Positions 42,122 through 51,075 of a stretch of DNA of 64,000 nt are shown in pieces. The stretch is taken from positions 93,673 through 157,672 of the forward strand of contig CAZBSD010000001.1 of NCBI GenBank assembly GCA_964494735.1, in the 5' to 3' direction. A program made the translations under genes and the position numbers. The notes under the pieces are model-generated. The model did not search any database. It was given only the letters and a program-made list of their open reading frames with translations, and was not told the DNA's origin. The first letter of the stretch is position 1, and each line of letters begins with the position of its first letter. The stretch is from PHAA01 sp964494735 (lineage in GTDB: Bacteria > Bacillota > Syntrophomonadia > Syntrophomonadales > Syntrophomonadaceae).

Positions 42122-42795
42122 TATTTCTCTGCCTCCTCCACTGCTTTCTGCTTTGGTCTTTGCTTGGCTTCTGGGGCAACTTCACCACGGTTGATCCACA
42201 CTTTGATGCCAATCTTCCCGTAGGTGGTATTTGCTTCAGCAAAACCATAATCTATGTCTGCTCTCAAGGTATGCAGTGGCACTTTGCCTTCGGCATACCA
42301 CTCCGTCCTGGCTATCTCAGCTCCGCCCAAGCGGCCAGATATAGCTATCTTAATACCCAATCCGCCGACACGTATGGTCCTCTGTACTGTCTGCTTCATT
42401 GCCCGGCGAAATGATATGCGCTTTTCCAATTGCTGGGCTACGTTCTCAGCAACAATCTGGGCGTCCAGTTCGGGCCGTTTGATCTCCTGTATGTTGACGT
42501 TTACATTCTTGTTGGTTAGTTGGCTTAACTGAACCTTGAGGTTTTCCACCTCAGTTCCGCCGCGGCCGATCACGATACCGGGCTTGGCGGTATGAATGGT
42601 CACCCGTACCCGGTTACCGGTACGGTGTATCTCAACCTTGGAGATACCTGCAGTATAAAACCGTTTTTTGACCATCTCTCTGACCTTGTAGTCTTCGTGC
42701 AGCAGATCGGAATAATCTTTATCGGCGTACCAGTTGGAATCCCAGGTTCTAATAACGCCGAGCCTGAATCCTTTTGGATGAACCTTTTGACCCAC
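42121..42795 (-). CDS. rpsC: 30S ribosomal protein S3
   Basis: 224 residues, full length. A KH domain (VRVTIHTAKPGIVIGRGG) and the S3 C-terminal domain form part of the mRNA entry helicase. It shares single bases with rplV and rplP at its ends. Confidence 0.96.
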   Translation of the reverse strand: MGQKVHPKGFRLGVIRTWDSNWYADKDYSDLLHEDYKVREMVKKRFYTAGISKVEIHRTGNRVRVTIHTAKPGIVIGRGGTEVENLKVQLSQLTNKNVNVNIQEIKRPELDAQIVAENVAQQLEKRISFRRAMKQTVQRTIRVGGLGIKIAISGRLGGAEIARTEWYAEGKVPLHTLRADIDYGFAEANTTYGKIGIKVWINRGEVAPEAKQRPKQKAVEEAEK

Positions 42796-43136
42796 TATCT
42801 AACCTCCCTTTCCTTGAGAACTACCGTAATGTGGCTGGTTCTGTGCCGTTTCACATCTGCTCTTCCATAAGCCCGGGGCTGCATCCGCTTCAGGGTTGGC
42901 CCCTCATCGATCATGATCTCTGATATAAAGAGTGCATCTGAGTCCATATCAAAATTGTGTTCCGCATTGGCTATCGCCGATTTGACCACTTTATTGATCA
43001 AAGGTGCTGATTTCTTGTTTGTGTATCTAAGTATCCCTAAGGCTTCCTTGATATTTTTGCCTCTAACCAAATCAGCTACCTGGCGGGCTTTTAAGGGAGA
43101 TACGCGTATATATCGAGCTACTGCTCTGGATTCCAT
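42795..43136 (-). CDS. rplV: 50S ribosomal protein L22
   Basis: 113 residues, full length. ARYIRVSPLKARQVADLVRG is the conserved start and PRAYGRADVKRHRTSHITVVL forms the beta hairpin that lines the exit tunnel, where macrolide resistance changes map in other species. Confidence 0.96.
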   Translation of the reverse strand: MESRAVARYIRVSPLKARQVADLVRGKNIKEALGILRYTNKKSAPLINKVVKSAIANAEHNFDMDSDALFISEIMIDEGPTLKRMQPRAYGRADVKRHRTSHITVVLKEREVR

Positions 43137-43154
43137 CTCTATATCTCCTCCTTC

Positions 43155-43439
43155 CTATCTGCTTCTACTGGACTTCTCGGATTTGCCAGCATGGCTCCGA
43201 AATGTCCGGGTAGGAGCGAATTCACCTAATTTCAGCCCCACCATATCTTCGGTGATATAGACGGGAATGTGTCTGCGCCCATCGTGAACAGCTACTGTAT
43301 GACCCAACATCTGGGGCATGATGGTTGAACGGCGTGACCAAGTCTTGATTACCTTGTTCTGGCCCGTTTCGTTCATATCTTCGATCTTCTTTAGAAGCTT
43401 CTCTTCACAATAAGGCCCTTTTTTTAATGACCTGCCCAT
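43155..43439 (-). CDS. rpsS: 30S ribosomal protein S19
   Basis: 94 residues, full length. GRSLKKGPYCEEKLLKKI and MVGLKLGEFAPTRTFRSHAG are conserved. It binds with S13 in the 30S head. Confidence 0.96.
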   Translation of the reverse strand: MGRSLKKGPYCEEKLLKKIEDMNETGQNKVIKTWSRRSTIMPQMLGHTVAVHDGRRHIPVYITEDMVGLKLGEFAPTRTFRSHAGKSEKSSRSR

Positions 43440-43476
43440 TGAAAGACCTCCTTAGCTTTATGCGCAATTTAAAAGT

Positions 43477-44304
43477 TTACTTGGTTCTCTTTCTGACTAT
43501 CATCCTATCGGAAGGCTTCTTCTTGCGGGTGCGGCCACCGATTGCGATCTTGCCCCAGGGAGATACGGGATACTGCCTCCCGATCGGGGCCCGGCCTTCG
43601 CCGCCGCCGTGGGGATGGTCAACCGGGTTCATGACCGAACCGCGGACAGTTGGCCTTATTCCCATCCAACGAGATCTTCCTGCCTTACCTATCTTCTGGT
43701 TTTCGTAATCCAAGTTGCCGACTTGACCTAGTGTGGCGCGACAGTTGATATGGACCAGTCTCACTTCCCCGGAAGGCAGCCGAACGTGGGCGTAGGCTCC
43801 CTCTTTGGCCATCAATTGAGCAACTGTCCCGGCTGAACGTACCATCTGACCACCTTTACCAGGTCTCAACTCTATGTTGTGGATCAACGAACCTACCGGT
43901 ATGTCTTTTAGAGCCAGGGTATTGCCGGTCTTGATATCTGCCTTGGTTCCCGATACTACTTTGTCGCCCACCTTTAGGTTGTTGGGCGCCAAGATGTATG
44001 CTTTGGCACCATCTGCATAGTGTAGTAAAGCTATGTTGGCGGAACGATTGGGGTCGTATTCTATCGCTGCCACCGTTGCTGGTACATCATCTTTAATCCG
44101 CTTGAAGTCAATTACCCGATAGAGGCGCTTATGCCCCCCCCCCTTATGCCTAACCGTCAAACGCCCCTGGGCATTTCTGCCTCCTTTGCTCTTCAGGGCA
44201 ACAGTCAGACTTTTTTCGGGCTCCGTCTTGGTAATCTCCTCGAAGCTCATCATTGTCATATGTCTTCTACTTGGGGTTGTAGGCCTAAATTTCTTTATGC
44301 CCAT
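43477..44304 (-). CDS. rplB: 50S ribosomal protein L2
   Basis: 275 residues, full length. OB-fold plus SH3-like domain; the peptidyl-transferase-proximal motif PVDHPHGGGEGRAPIG is intact. It lies between rplW and rpsS. Confidence 0.97.
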   Translation of the reverse strand: MGIKKFRPTTPSRRHMTMMSFEEITKTEPEKSLTVALKSKGGRNAQGRLTVRHKGGGHKRLYRVIDFKRIKDDVPATVAAIEYDPNRSANIALLHYADGAKAYILAPNNLKVGDKVVSGTKADIKTGNTLALKDIPVGSLIHNIELRPGKGGQMVRSAGTVAQLMAKEGAYAHVRLPSGEVRLVHINCRATLGQVGNLDYENQKIGKAGRSRWMGIRPTVRGSVMNPVDHPHGGGEGRAPIGRQYPVSPWGKIAIGGRTRKKKPSDRMIVRKRTK

Positions 44305-44343
44305 TACTTGCTCACTCCTTACAACACACCGAATGACGGTTTA

Positions 44344-44631
44344 TTACATACCTTCGAACAGTTTGATTTTATGACCAGGCTTGAGGCTGATTATCGCCTT
44401 CTTGCGATCAGAAGTGCGTCCCTCATATTTTCCCATTCGTTTGGGCTTGCCCTTGATAACCAAGGTGCTTACTTTATCTACTTTAACCTTGAAAATGTTT
44501 TCGATAGCATTTTTTATCTCGGTCTTATTGGATCTCTTATCCACAATGAAGGTGTATTTGTTATCGGCCAGCAGGTTCATCGACTTTTCTGTCACTACCG
44601 GCTTGATAATGATATCTCGATAATCTCTCAT
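44344..44631 (-). CDS. rplW: 50S ribosomal protein L23
   Basis: 95 residues. ATG at 44631 (MRDYRDIIIKPVVTEKS) lies one base after the rplD stop and matches the family start; a TTG at 44640 would sit only 3 bases from the ribosome site. L23 is the docking site for trigger factor and SRP at the tunnel exit. Confidence 0.95.
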   Translation of the reverse strand: MRDYRDIIIKPVVTEKSMNLLADNKYTFIVDKRSNKTEIKNAIENIFKVKVDKVSTLVIKGKPKRMGKYEGRTSDRKKAIISLKPGHKIKLFEGM

Positions 44632-44632
44632 C

Positions 44633-45256
44633 TTAGGCAAATACCTCCTCTACCCTGGCAACTGCATCCCTGGTCATGAGCAGAGTATCATATTTGAGGA
44701 TGTCAAAAACATTAATGTAATCAACTCTAAGGGATTTAACTCCAGGAATATTACGGGCTGACTTATAGACGTTTACATCTCCGTCGGCAGTAACTACTAA
44801 AGTCTTTTCCGCTGCATTCAATAATTCGAGGGTCTCAAGCATCAGTTTGGTTTTGGGCTCCTCGAATGTCAGGAGATCCACCACAATTATGCTGCTGTCC
44901 TGAACTTTGCTGGAAAGAGCTGATTTTAAGGCCAATCTCCTAACCTTACGTGGCAGGGTGTAGGAGTAATCTCTCGGTTTGGGCCCGAATGCGATTCCCC
45001 CGCCTCTCCAGACTGGATTGCGGGTACTGCCCACCCGGGCTCTTCCCGTTCCCTTCTGCTTCCAGGGTTTTTTCCCTCCCCCTCTGACTTCAGCCCTGGT
45101 CTTGGTAGAAGCGGTTCCTTGCCGCTTATTGGCCAGCTGCATCTTCACAAATTGCTGCATCACCGCTTCGTTGGGCTCTATGCCAAAGACCTTGTCGTTC
45201 AAGTCTATCTCCCCGACCTGTGTGCCGCGCATATCATATACTGCAACTTTAGGCAT
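44633..45256 (-). CDS. rplD: 50S ribosomal protein L4
   Basis: 207 residues, full length. The long internal loop with RAEVRGGGKKPWKQKGTGRARVG-like sequence reaches the exit tunnel. It follows rplC by 29 bases. In some bacteria L4 represses the S10 operon; no leader of that type is proven here. Confidence 0.96.
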   Translation of the reverse strand: MPKVAVYDMRGTQVGEIDLNDKVFGIEPNEAVMQQFVKMQLANKRQGTASTKTRAEVRGGGKKPWKQKGTGRARVGSTRNPVWRGGGIAFGPKPRDYSYTLPRKVRRLALKSALSSKVQDSSIIVVDLLTFEEPKTKLMLETLELLNAAEKTLVVTADGDVNVYKSARNIPGVKSLRVDYINVFDILKYDTLLMTRDAVARVEEVFA

Positions 45257-45285
45257 CTCTTTTACCTCCTTCGTTAGAACTCTGA

Positions 45286-45924
45286 CTATGCCTTAATTGA
45301 ATTCTTAATAAGCACCAGACCTTTTCTGGGCCCGGGAATCGCACCCTTGATCAGGATGAGATTTTTCTCCGGATAGACTCTTACTATCTTCAGACCCTGT
45401 ATTGTAACCCGGTCTCCGCCGTAATGACCTGGCATCTTGCGGCCCCTGAATACTCGAGCCGGTCCCATGGCGCCCAGCGAACCAGGACGGCGGTGATATT
45501 TGGAACCGTGTCCCATGGACCCACGTGCCATGTTATGTCTCTTAACTGCACCGGAAAAACCTTTGCCCTTTGAGGTGCCGACTACGTCTACCACCTCACC
45601 GGATGAAAATATGTCTGTTTTAATTTCAGAGCCGACTTCATAATTGTCTACGTTATCTACCTTGAATTCTCTGATGTGACGGCAGGGCTTTAAACGGGCT
45701 TTGGTAAATATACCCATCTTGGGTTTATTGACCAGCTTTTCGCGAACGCTCATGAAGCCCACTTGAATGGCGTCGTAACCATCGGTTTCAACCTTCTTCT
45801 TCTGTAGAACAATGTTGGGGTCGGCCTGCACAACCGTGACCGGGATAGCTTTGCCGGCATCATCAAATACCTGGGTCATACCGACTTTGATCCCCATGAT
45901 CGTTTTCTGGATTTTATTTGCCAC
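45286..45924 (-). CDS. rplC: 50S ribosomal protein L3
   Basis: 212 residues, full length. The conserved GKGFSGAVKRHNMARGSMGHG and HYRRPGSLG-like (YHRRPGSLGAMGPARVFRGRKMPGH) region reaches the peptidyl transferase centre. The GTG start follows AGGAGG. A 133-base spacer separates it from rpsJ. Confidence 0.96.
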   Translation of the reverse strand: MANKIQKTIMGIKVGMTQVFDDAGKAIPVTVVQADPNIVLQKKKVETDGYDAIQVGFMSVREKLVNKPKMGIFTKARLKPCRHIREFKVDNVDNYEVGSEIKTDIFSSGEVVDVVGTSKGKGFSGAVKRHNMARGSMGHGSKYHRRPGSLGAMGPARVFRGRKMPGHYGGDRVTIQGLKIVRVYPEKNLILIKGAIPGPRKGLVLIKNSIKA

Positions 45925-46057
45925 CTTTTCTACCTCCTAGTTGAGAATTCTCTGGCGAGCGGTTGAAAGTGAGTGGTCCAACATCGCCTTTTTTCTTATC
46001 CGGATTTTCCACCTAGAAGCTACATGCCCCACTAGCCTCGCAGTACCGGTTCCTCAC

Positions 46058-46366
46058 CTATAACTTTATCTCAATATCCACTCCTGAAGGCAGGTCCAGG
46101 TGCATTAACGCATCTATAGCCCGGGGATTCGGATCCAGTATATCGATTAACCGTTTGTGGGTTCTCATCTCAAATTGCTCCCGCGAATCCTTATTGACGT
46201 GCGGCGACCGCAAAATGGTATAAATCTTCTTTTCAGTAGGCAGCGGCACTGGTCCGGAAACGCTGGCGCCATTCTTCCTGGCTGTCTCCACTATTTTCTG
46301 GGAAGATTGATCAAGCAGTCGGTGATCAAACGCTTTCAATCTAATTCTTACTTTCTGGCCATTCAC
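46058..46366 (-). CDS. rpsJ: 30S ribosomal protein S10
   Basis: 102 residues, full length. KVRIRLKAFDHRLLDQS opens it; it also acts as NusE in antitermination with NusB. First gene of the S10 operon, 105 bases after tuf. No separate promoter was convincing. Confidence 0.96.
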   Translation of the reverse strand: MNGQKVRIRLKAFDHRLLDQSSQKIVETARKNGASVSGPVPLPTEKKIYTILRSPHVNKDSREQFEMRTHKRLIDILDPNPRAIDALMHLDLPSGVDIEIKL

Positions 46367-46420
46367 TATAGTTTAACCTCCTTAGAATGGGTCAATTTGT
46401 TACACGCACCCTGGCGTTTG

Positions 46421-46451
46421 GCAGCTAAAGACATTTCCGTCCTTAGCTGCT
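46421..46451 (-). other. Hairpin between tuf and rpsJ
   Basis: On the minus strand GCAGCTAAGGAC pairs with GTCTTTAGCTGC around a short loop. No T-run follows. It could pause transcription or act as a leader structure for the S10 operon. Confidence 0.4.
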
Positions 46452-46470
46452 AGGTCAGCTGGGTATTCGG

Positions 46471-47691
46471 TTTAGGAATCGATACCGGTTACAACTCCGG
46501 AGCCTACGGTGCGGCCACCCTCACGGATAGCGAATCTCAGTCCTTCTTCTATGGCGATCGGGGTAATCAGGCTGATGGCCATCTGGATATTGTCGCCCGG
46601 CATTACCATCTCTACTCCCTCCGGCAGTTTGATGATTCCCGTCACGTCCGTGGTACGGAAATAGAACTGGGGACGATAGCCGCTGAAGAACGGGGTGTGT
46701 CGTCCTCCTTCTTCTTTGGTCAGCACGTATACCTCCGCATGGAATTCGGTCAACGGTTTGATGCTGTTGGGCTTGGCCAGTACCATCCCTCTTTCTACGT
46801 CTTTACGGTCCAAACCTCTCAACAGGGTGCCGATGTTGTCTCCCGCCTGGGCATAATCCAGCAGTTTACGGAACATTTCTACCCCGGTTACGATATGCTT
46901 TCTTATCTCTTCTCTCATTCCTACTATGGCTACTTCGTCTCCCACCTTGACCTGCCCTCTCTCTACTCTGCCGGTTACCACGGTTCCCCGTCCGGTTATG
47001 GTGAATACGTCTTCGATCGGCATCAGGAAGGGTTTGTCGGTGGCTCTTACCGGTTCGGGGATATATTCGTCCACTGCATCCATCAACTGCCAGATCCGTC
47101 CGCACCATTCACAGTCTCTGCTGCCGCAGCCGCAAGCCAGTGCTTTGGTGGCTGAGCCCATCACTACCGGAATGTCGTCGCCGGGAAATTCATAGGTGCT
47201 GAGCAGTTCACGGATCTCCATCTCGACCAGTTCCAGCAGTTCGTCGTCGTCCACCAGGTCAATTTTGTTCATGAATACTACCATGTAATGTACACCTACC
47301 TGGCGCGACAGGAGGATATGTTCGCGGGTCTGGGGCATCGGGCCGTCCGCTGCTGACACTACCAGTATTGATCCATCCATCTGTGCAGCTCCGGTTATCA
47401 TGTTTTTGATATAGTCGGCATGACCTGGGCAGTCTACGTGGGCATAGTGCCTTTTCTCGGTCTGGTATTCCACGTGGGCGGTATTTATGGTGATTCCTCT
47501 TTCTCTCTCTTCCGGAGCCTTGTCTATTGAATCATAGCTGGTCGCTACCGCTCCTCCTACTTTTGACAATACCAGGGTTATCGCTGCCGTCAAACTGGTC
47601 TTGCCATGGTCTACGTGACCTATCGTCCCTATGTTTAGATGCGGTTTCGTCCTCTCGTATTTTGCTTTTGCCATTCCTTTTCACCTTTCCT
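46471..47691 (-). repeat. 1221-bp direct repeat, tuf copy 1
   Basis: Matches 62616-63836 in the same orientation. By eye one base differs (46511 g versus 62656 a), a synonymous change in an Arg codon. The match includes the coding region and 17 bases before the start, then stops abruptly. Confidence 0.9.
46472..47674 (-). CDS. tuf: Elongation factor Tu (copy 1)
   Basis: 400 residues, full length. Delivers aminoacyl-tRNA to the ribosome with GTP: P-loop GHVDHGKTS (19-27), DCPGH, NKID (136-139). An unusual Cys cluster is inserted after the NKID/SAT region: Cys181, 183, 188 and 191 (ACGCGSRDCEWCG), where the usual EF-Tu has a short helix. It ends the fusA-tuf arrangement. A second copy with the same protein sequence lies at 62617-63819. 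Confidence 0.97.
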   Translation of the reverse strand: MAKAKYERTKPHLNIGTIGHVDHGKTSLTAAITLVLSKVGGAVATSYDSIDKAPEERERGITINTAHVEYQTEKRHYAHVDCPGHADYIKNMITGAAQMDGSILVVSAADGPMPQTREHILLSRQVGVHYMVVFMNKIDLVDDDELLELVEMEIRELLSTYEFPGDDIPVVMGSATKALACGCGSRDCEWCGRIWQLMDAVDEYIPEPVRATDKPFLMPIEDVFTITGRGTVVTGRVERGQVKVGDEVAIVGMREEIRKHIVTGVEMFRKLLDYAQAGDNIGTLLRGLDRKDVERGMVLAKPNSIKPLTEFHAEVYVLTKEEGGRHTPFFSGYRPQFYFRTTDVTGIIKLPEGVEMVMPGDNIQMAISLITPIAIEEGLRFAIREGGRTVGSGVVTGIDS

Positions 47692-47708
47692 TTCTAAGCT
47701 TTCGTTAA

Positions 47709-49799
47709 TTACCTTCTTAAAGATGAACCATATCGTCTGCCAATGATCTCTTTGCTCCTGGATTCTGGCACCTCGGCGTAATTCTTCAATTGCATCGAGA
47801 AGGTAGCCCGACCTTGACTTAATGATCTCAAATTGGTCGCGTACCCGAATGTCTCAGCTAAAGGGACCATACCATTAATGATCCGGACGTCCCGGTTCTC
47901 TGCAAAACTCAGGACCCTTCCGCGCCTCGCATTCAAATCAGATATCACATCGCCCACATATTCATCAGGAGACATAATATCTATGCTCATAATTGGTTCC
48001 AGGATAACCGCCTGGGCTTTGCTCAGAGCATCCTTCATGGCCATATTGGCGACGACCTTGAAAGACTGCTCGGATGAATCCACCTCATGATGGGAACCAC
48101 CCAGTAAATCCACTTCTATGTCATCTACCGGATATCCAGCCAGTATACCAGCCTGGAGGGATTCCTTGACTCCAATCTCGGTAGCTGCCACGAACTCTTT
48201 AGGAAATAATCCCGCTGGTGTTTTGTCAATAAATACCTTTCCTCTACCTTCGGGCAAAGGTTTTATCGATAATATTACGTGAGCGAACTGCCCATGCCCC
48301 CCGGTTTGCTTTTCAAACCTGGTTTCAACTTTGGCATTGGAACTGACTGTTTCTTTATAGGCCACCTGGGGTTTGCCAACATTGGCGTTCACTTTGAATT
48401 CTCTCAGCAGGCGATCGATTATAATCTCCAGGTGTAGTTCACCCATACCTGAGATAATGGTCTGACCGCTGGCCTCATCGTATCCAGTCCGAAAAGTCGG
48501 ATCTTCTTCTGCCAGACGCCGCAGACTCTCTCCTATCCGATCCTGATCGGCTTTGGTCTTCGGTTCGATCACTACGTCGATGACCGGTTCGGGGAAATCC
48601 ATGGACTCCAATACAACCACCCGGTCAGGTGAACAGAGGGTTTCTCCGGTTACTGTATCTTTTAGACCTACCGCCGCCAAGATCTCGCCTGCCCCCGCTT
48701 CTTCAATCTCTTCGCGGTGGTTGGCATGCATCCTCAAGATTTTGGTCATGCGTTCCTTCTTATTCTTGCCACTATTAATAATCTGGGCTCCTACCTTTAT
48801 GCGGCCTGCATAAATCCTGAAATAGGTCAACTTACCTACATAAGGATCACTGGCCAGTTTAAAAGCCAAAGCACAAAAGGGTGCATCCACATCTACTGTA
48901 ACCGCAATTTCTTGCCCCGTCTCGGCATCCGCCCCGATTATGGGCGGGACATCAAGTGGCGAAGGCAGATAATCGACTACTGCATCCAAAAGCATCTGTA
49001 CGCCTTTATTTTTAAAAGACGATCCACATAAAACCGGCACTAACAGATTAGCTATGGTTTGTTTTCTCAAAGAACCGGTGATCTCATCTGCGGAAATCGG
49101 TCTACCATCCAAGTATCTCTCCAGGATAGTGTCATCTAGCTCGGAGAGCTTTTCGATGATTTTTTCCCGGAAGACTTCAGCTTCCGACAACTCCCCGTCA
49201 TCCAAACCCCGTTCCAAGAATTTTTCGCCAGCATCTTCTCCATAAACATAAGCCTTAAGGTGAACGACATCAATGACCCCGGTGAATGAATCCTCAGTTC
49301 CTAAAGGCAACTGTATGACTACTGTATTACCGCCCAATTGTTGGGTAATCATTTTAACAACCCGGTTGAAATCAGCTCCAATCCGGTCCATCTTGTTTAC
49401 AAAGGCTATCCTGGGTACCCCATAACGGTCTGCCTGACGCCACACTGCTTCCGATTGGGGTTGCACTCCCTCTACCGCAGAAAATATCCCAATCGCTCCG
49501 TCAAGTATCCTAAGCGACCGTTCTACCTCAGCTGTAAAGTCCACATGCCCGGGCGTATCGATAATGTTTATAGCACAATCGCGCCAATAGCAGGCTGTAG
49601 CGGCGGAGGTGATGGTGATCCCCCGTTCTTGCTCCTGGGTCATCCAATCCATGGTGGCAGTACCTTTGTCTACTTCACCCATCCGATGGACTCTACCGCT
49701 ATAAAATAGAATTCTCTCGGTAGTAGTAGTTTTCCCAGCATCTATATGGGCCATGATGCCTATATTTCTGATAGAACTCAGATCAGCCTGGTAGGCCAT
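47709..49799 (-). CDS. fusA: Elongation factor G
   Basis: 696 residues, full length. Translocation GTPase: P-loop AHIDAGKTTTTER (about 16-28), DTPGHVDF, NKMDR, then domains II-V with RGRVLSF near residue 615. It lies between rpsG and tuf, as in the standard str operon. Confidence 0.97.
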   Translation of the reverse strand: MAYQADLSSIRNIGIMAHIDAGKTTTTERILFYSGRVHRMGEVDKGTATMDWMTQEQERGITITSAATACYWRDCAINIIDTPGHVDFTAEVERSLRILDGAIGIFSAVEGVQPQSEAVWRQADRYGVPRIAFVNKMDRIGADFNRVVKMITQQLGGNTVVIQLPLGTEDSFTGVIDVVHLKAYVYGEDAGEKFLERGLDDGELSEAEVFREKIIEKLSELDDTILERYLDGRPISADEITGSLRKQTIANLLVPVLCGSSFKNKGVQMLLDAVVDYLPSPLDVPPIIGADAETGQEIAVTVDVDAPFCALAFKLASDPYVGKLTYFRIYAGRIKVGAQIINSGKNKKERMTKILRMHANHREEIEEAGAGEILAAVGLKDTVTGETLCSPDRVVVLESMDFPEPVIDVVIEPKTKADQDRIGESLRRLAEEDPTFRTGYDEASGQTIISGMGELHLEIIIDRLLREFKVNANVGKPQVAYKETVSSNAKVETRFEKQTGGHGQFAHVILSIKPLPEGRGKVFIDKTPAGLFPKEFVAATEIGVKESLQAGILAGYPVDDIEVDLLGGSHHEVDSSEQSFKVVANMAMKDALSKAQAVILEPIMSIDIMSPDEYVGDVISDLNARRGRVLSFAENRDVRIINGMVPLAETFGYATNLRSLSQGRATFSMQLKNYAEVPESRSKEIIGRRYGSSLRR

Positions 49800-49817
49800 G
49801 GGACCACTCTCCGCTTC

Positions 49818-50288
49818 TTACCAGCGATAATGAGCAAAGGCTTTATTAGCTTCTGCCATCTTATGGGTATCTTCCTTTTTCTTAACCGATGCACCGGTAC
49901 CATTAGCAGCATCCATCAGTTCACCAGCCAAGCGTTCAGCCATGGTCTTCTCACCCCGTTTACGGGTATAACCAACCAACCAACGGATAGCCAATGTCTG
50001 TCTGCGGTCGGCTCTGACTTCAACCGGAACCTGGTAGTTGGCACCACCTACCCGGCGAGCTTTAACCTCCAGCACCGGGGTTATATTTTTCATAGCCTCT
50101 TCAAAGACCTGCATAGCGCTCTTGCCGGTCCTGTTCTCTATCCGGTCGAATGCTTCGTAGCAGATTCTCTCCGCGAGACTTTTTTTGCCGTCCCACATAA
50201 CCTGATTAACCAGCTTGGTAAATATCTTGCTGTTATAAATGGGATCGGGCAAAACATCTCTCTTGGGGACGGGCCCTTTTCTAGGCAT
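49818..50288 (-). CDS. rpsG: 30S ribosomal protein S7
   Basis: 156 residues, full length. PRKGPVPKRDVLPDPIYNS opens it; S7 nucleates assembly of the 30S head and lines the E site. It lies 14 bases after rpsL and 18 before fusA. Confidence 0.96.
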   Translation of the reverse strand: MPRKGPVPKRDVLPDPIYNSKIFTKLVNQVMWDGKKSLAERICYEAFDRIENRTGKSAMQVFEEAMKNITPVLEVKARRVGGANYQVPVEVRADRRQTLAIRWLVGYTRKRGEKTMAERLAGELMDAANGTGASVKKKEDTHKMAEANKAFAHYRW

Positions 50289-50302
50289 GGCTTGACTCCC
50301 TT

Positions 50303-50680
50303 CTACTTCTTCTTCGGTCTCTTGGTTCCATATTTGGATCTGCCCTGGTTGCGCTTTTGCACCCCGGCCGCATCCAGCGTACCTCTGATAATATGGTATC
50401 TGACACCAGGCAGGTCCTTGACCCGGCCACCTCTGATCAGCACGACGGAGTGCTCCTGCAAATTGTGTCCTATGCCAGGGATATATGAAGTAACTTCTAT
50501 CTGGTTGGTCAGCCTTACCCTGGCTATCTTACGCAGCGCCGAGTTCGGCTTCTTGGGTGTAGTTGTATATACACGGGTACACACCCCTCTTTTTTGCGGA
50601 CAGCTTTTTAGGGCGGGTGCTGTGGATTTCTTTTCTTCTTCCTGACGTCCTTTTCTAATCAGCTGGTTAATCGTTGGCAT
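50303..50680 (-). CDS. rpsL: 30S ribosomal protein S12
   Basis: 125 residues, full length. Motif TTTPKKPNSALRKIARV carries wild-type Lys where streptomycin resistance changes map; QEHSVVLIRGGRVKDLPGVRYH is conserved with the Asp that is thiomethylated in other species. It follows the L7Ae-like gene by 25 bases. Confidence 0.96.
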   Translation of the reverse strand: MPTINQLIRKGRQEEEKKSTAPALKSCPQKRGVCTRVYTTTPKKPNSALRKIARVRLTNQIEVTSYIPGIGHNLQEHSVVLIRGGRVKDLPGVRYHIIRGTLDAAGVQKRNQGRSKYGTKRPKKK

Positions 50681-50705
50681 TCCTGCACCTCCTTCCCCAA
50701 AATAA

Positions 50706-50954
50706 TTACTCGTTCAATAATGCGACGGCTGCTGAACCCACCTCAATACCACAAGCATGGCCAAGCTCGACCATGGTCTCGATCATTTCCACGCCCACCT
50801 CATATTGTTGGCATATTTCGATAAGGGGCCTTGTAATATGAGGTTCAGCATCCATAGCCAGATATACTCTTCTGGCTGTACCTTTAGTAACCGCCTTCTT
50901 GACTTGCTTGCTGCCAATAACCTTCTTACTGTTCTCGATCTCCTCCAGCAACAA
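50706..50954 (-). CDS. L7Ae/YbxF-like RNA-binding protein
   Basis: 82 residues with the L7Ae fold, including VEMIETMVELGHACGIEVGSAAVALL split over the C-terminal half. In B. subtilis YbxF binds K-turn RNA, including in riboswitches. TTG start at 50954 has GGGAGG 8 bases upstream. First gene of the str operon, with a strong promoter 70 bases upstream. Confidence 0.82.
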   Translation of the reverse strand: MLLEEIENSKKVIGSKQVKKAVTKGTARRVYLAMDAEPHITRPLIEICQQYEVGVEMIETMVELGHACGIEVGSAAVALLNE

Positions 50955-51023
50955 CTCTGTTACCTCCCTTTGAACATGGAAGCGGCTCGTGACGGTATGT
51001 CTTGGTTGGTCGCACGCCTAATT

Positions 51024-51052
51024 ATTTTAGCACCTAGGCATGTCACAGTCAA
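51024..51052 (-). promoter_or_regulatory. str operon promoter
   Basis: TTGACT (51047-51052) and TAAAAT (51024-51029) on the minus strand, 17 bases apart, just after the rpoC stop. Confidence 0.75.
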
Positions 51053-51075
51053 ATCATTTTGCCTTATTTCGAAAA

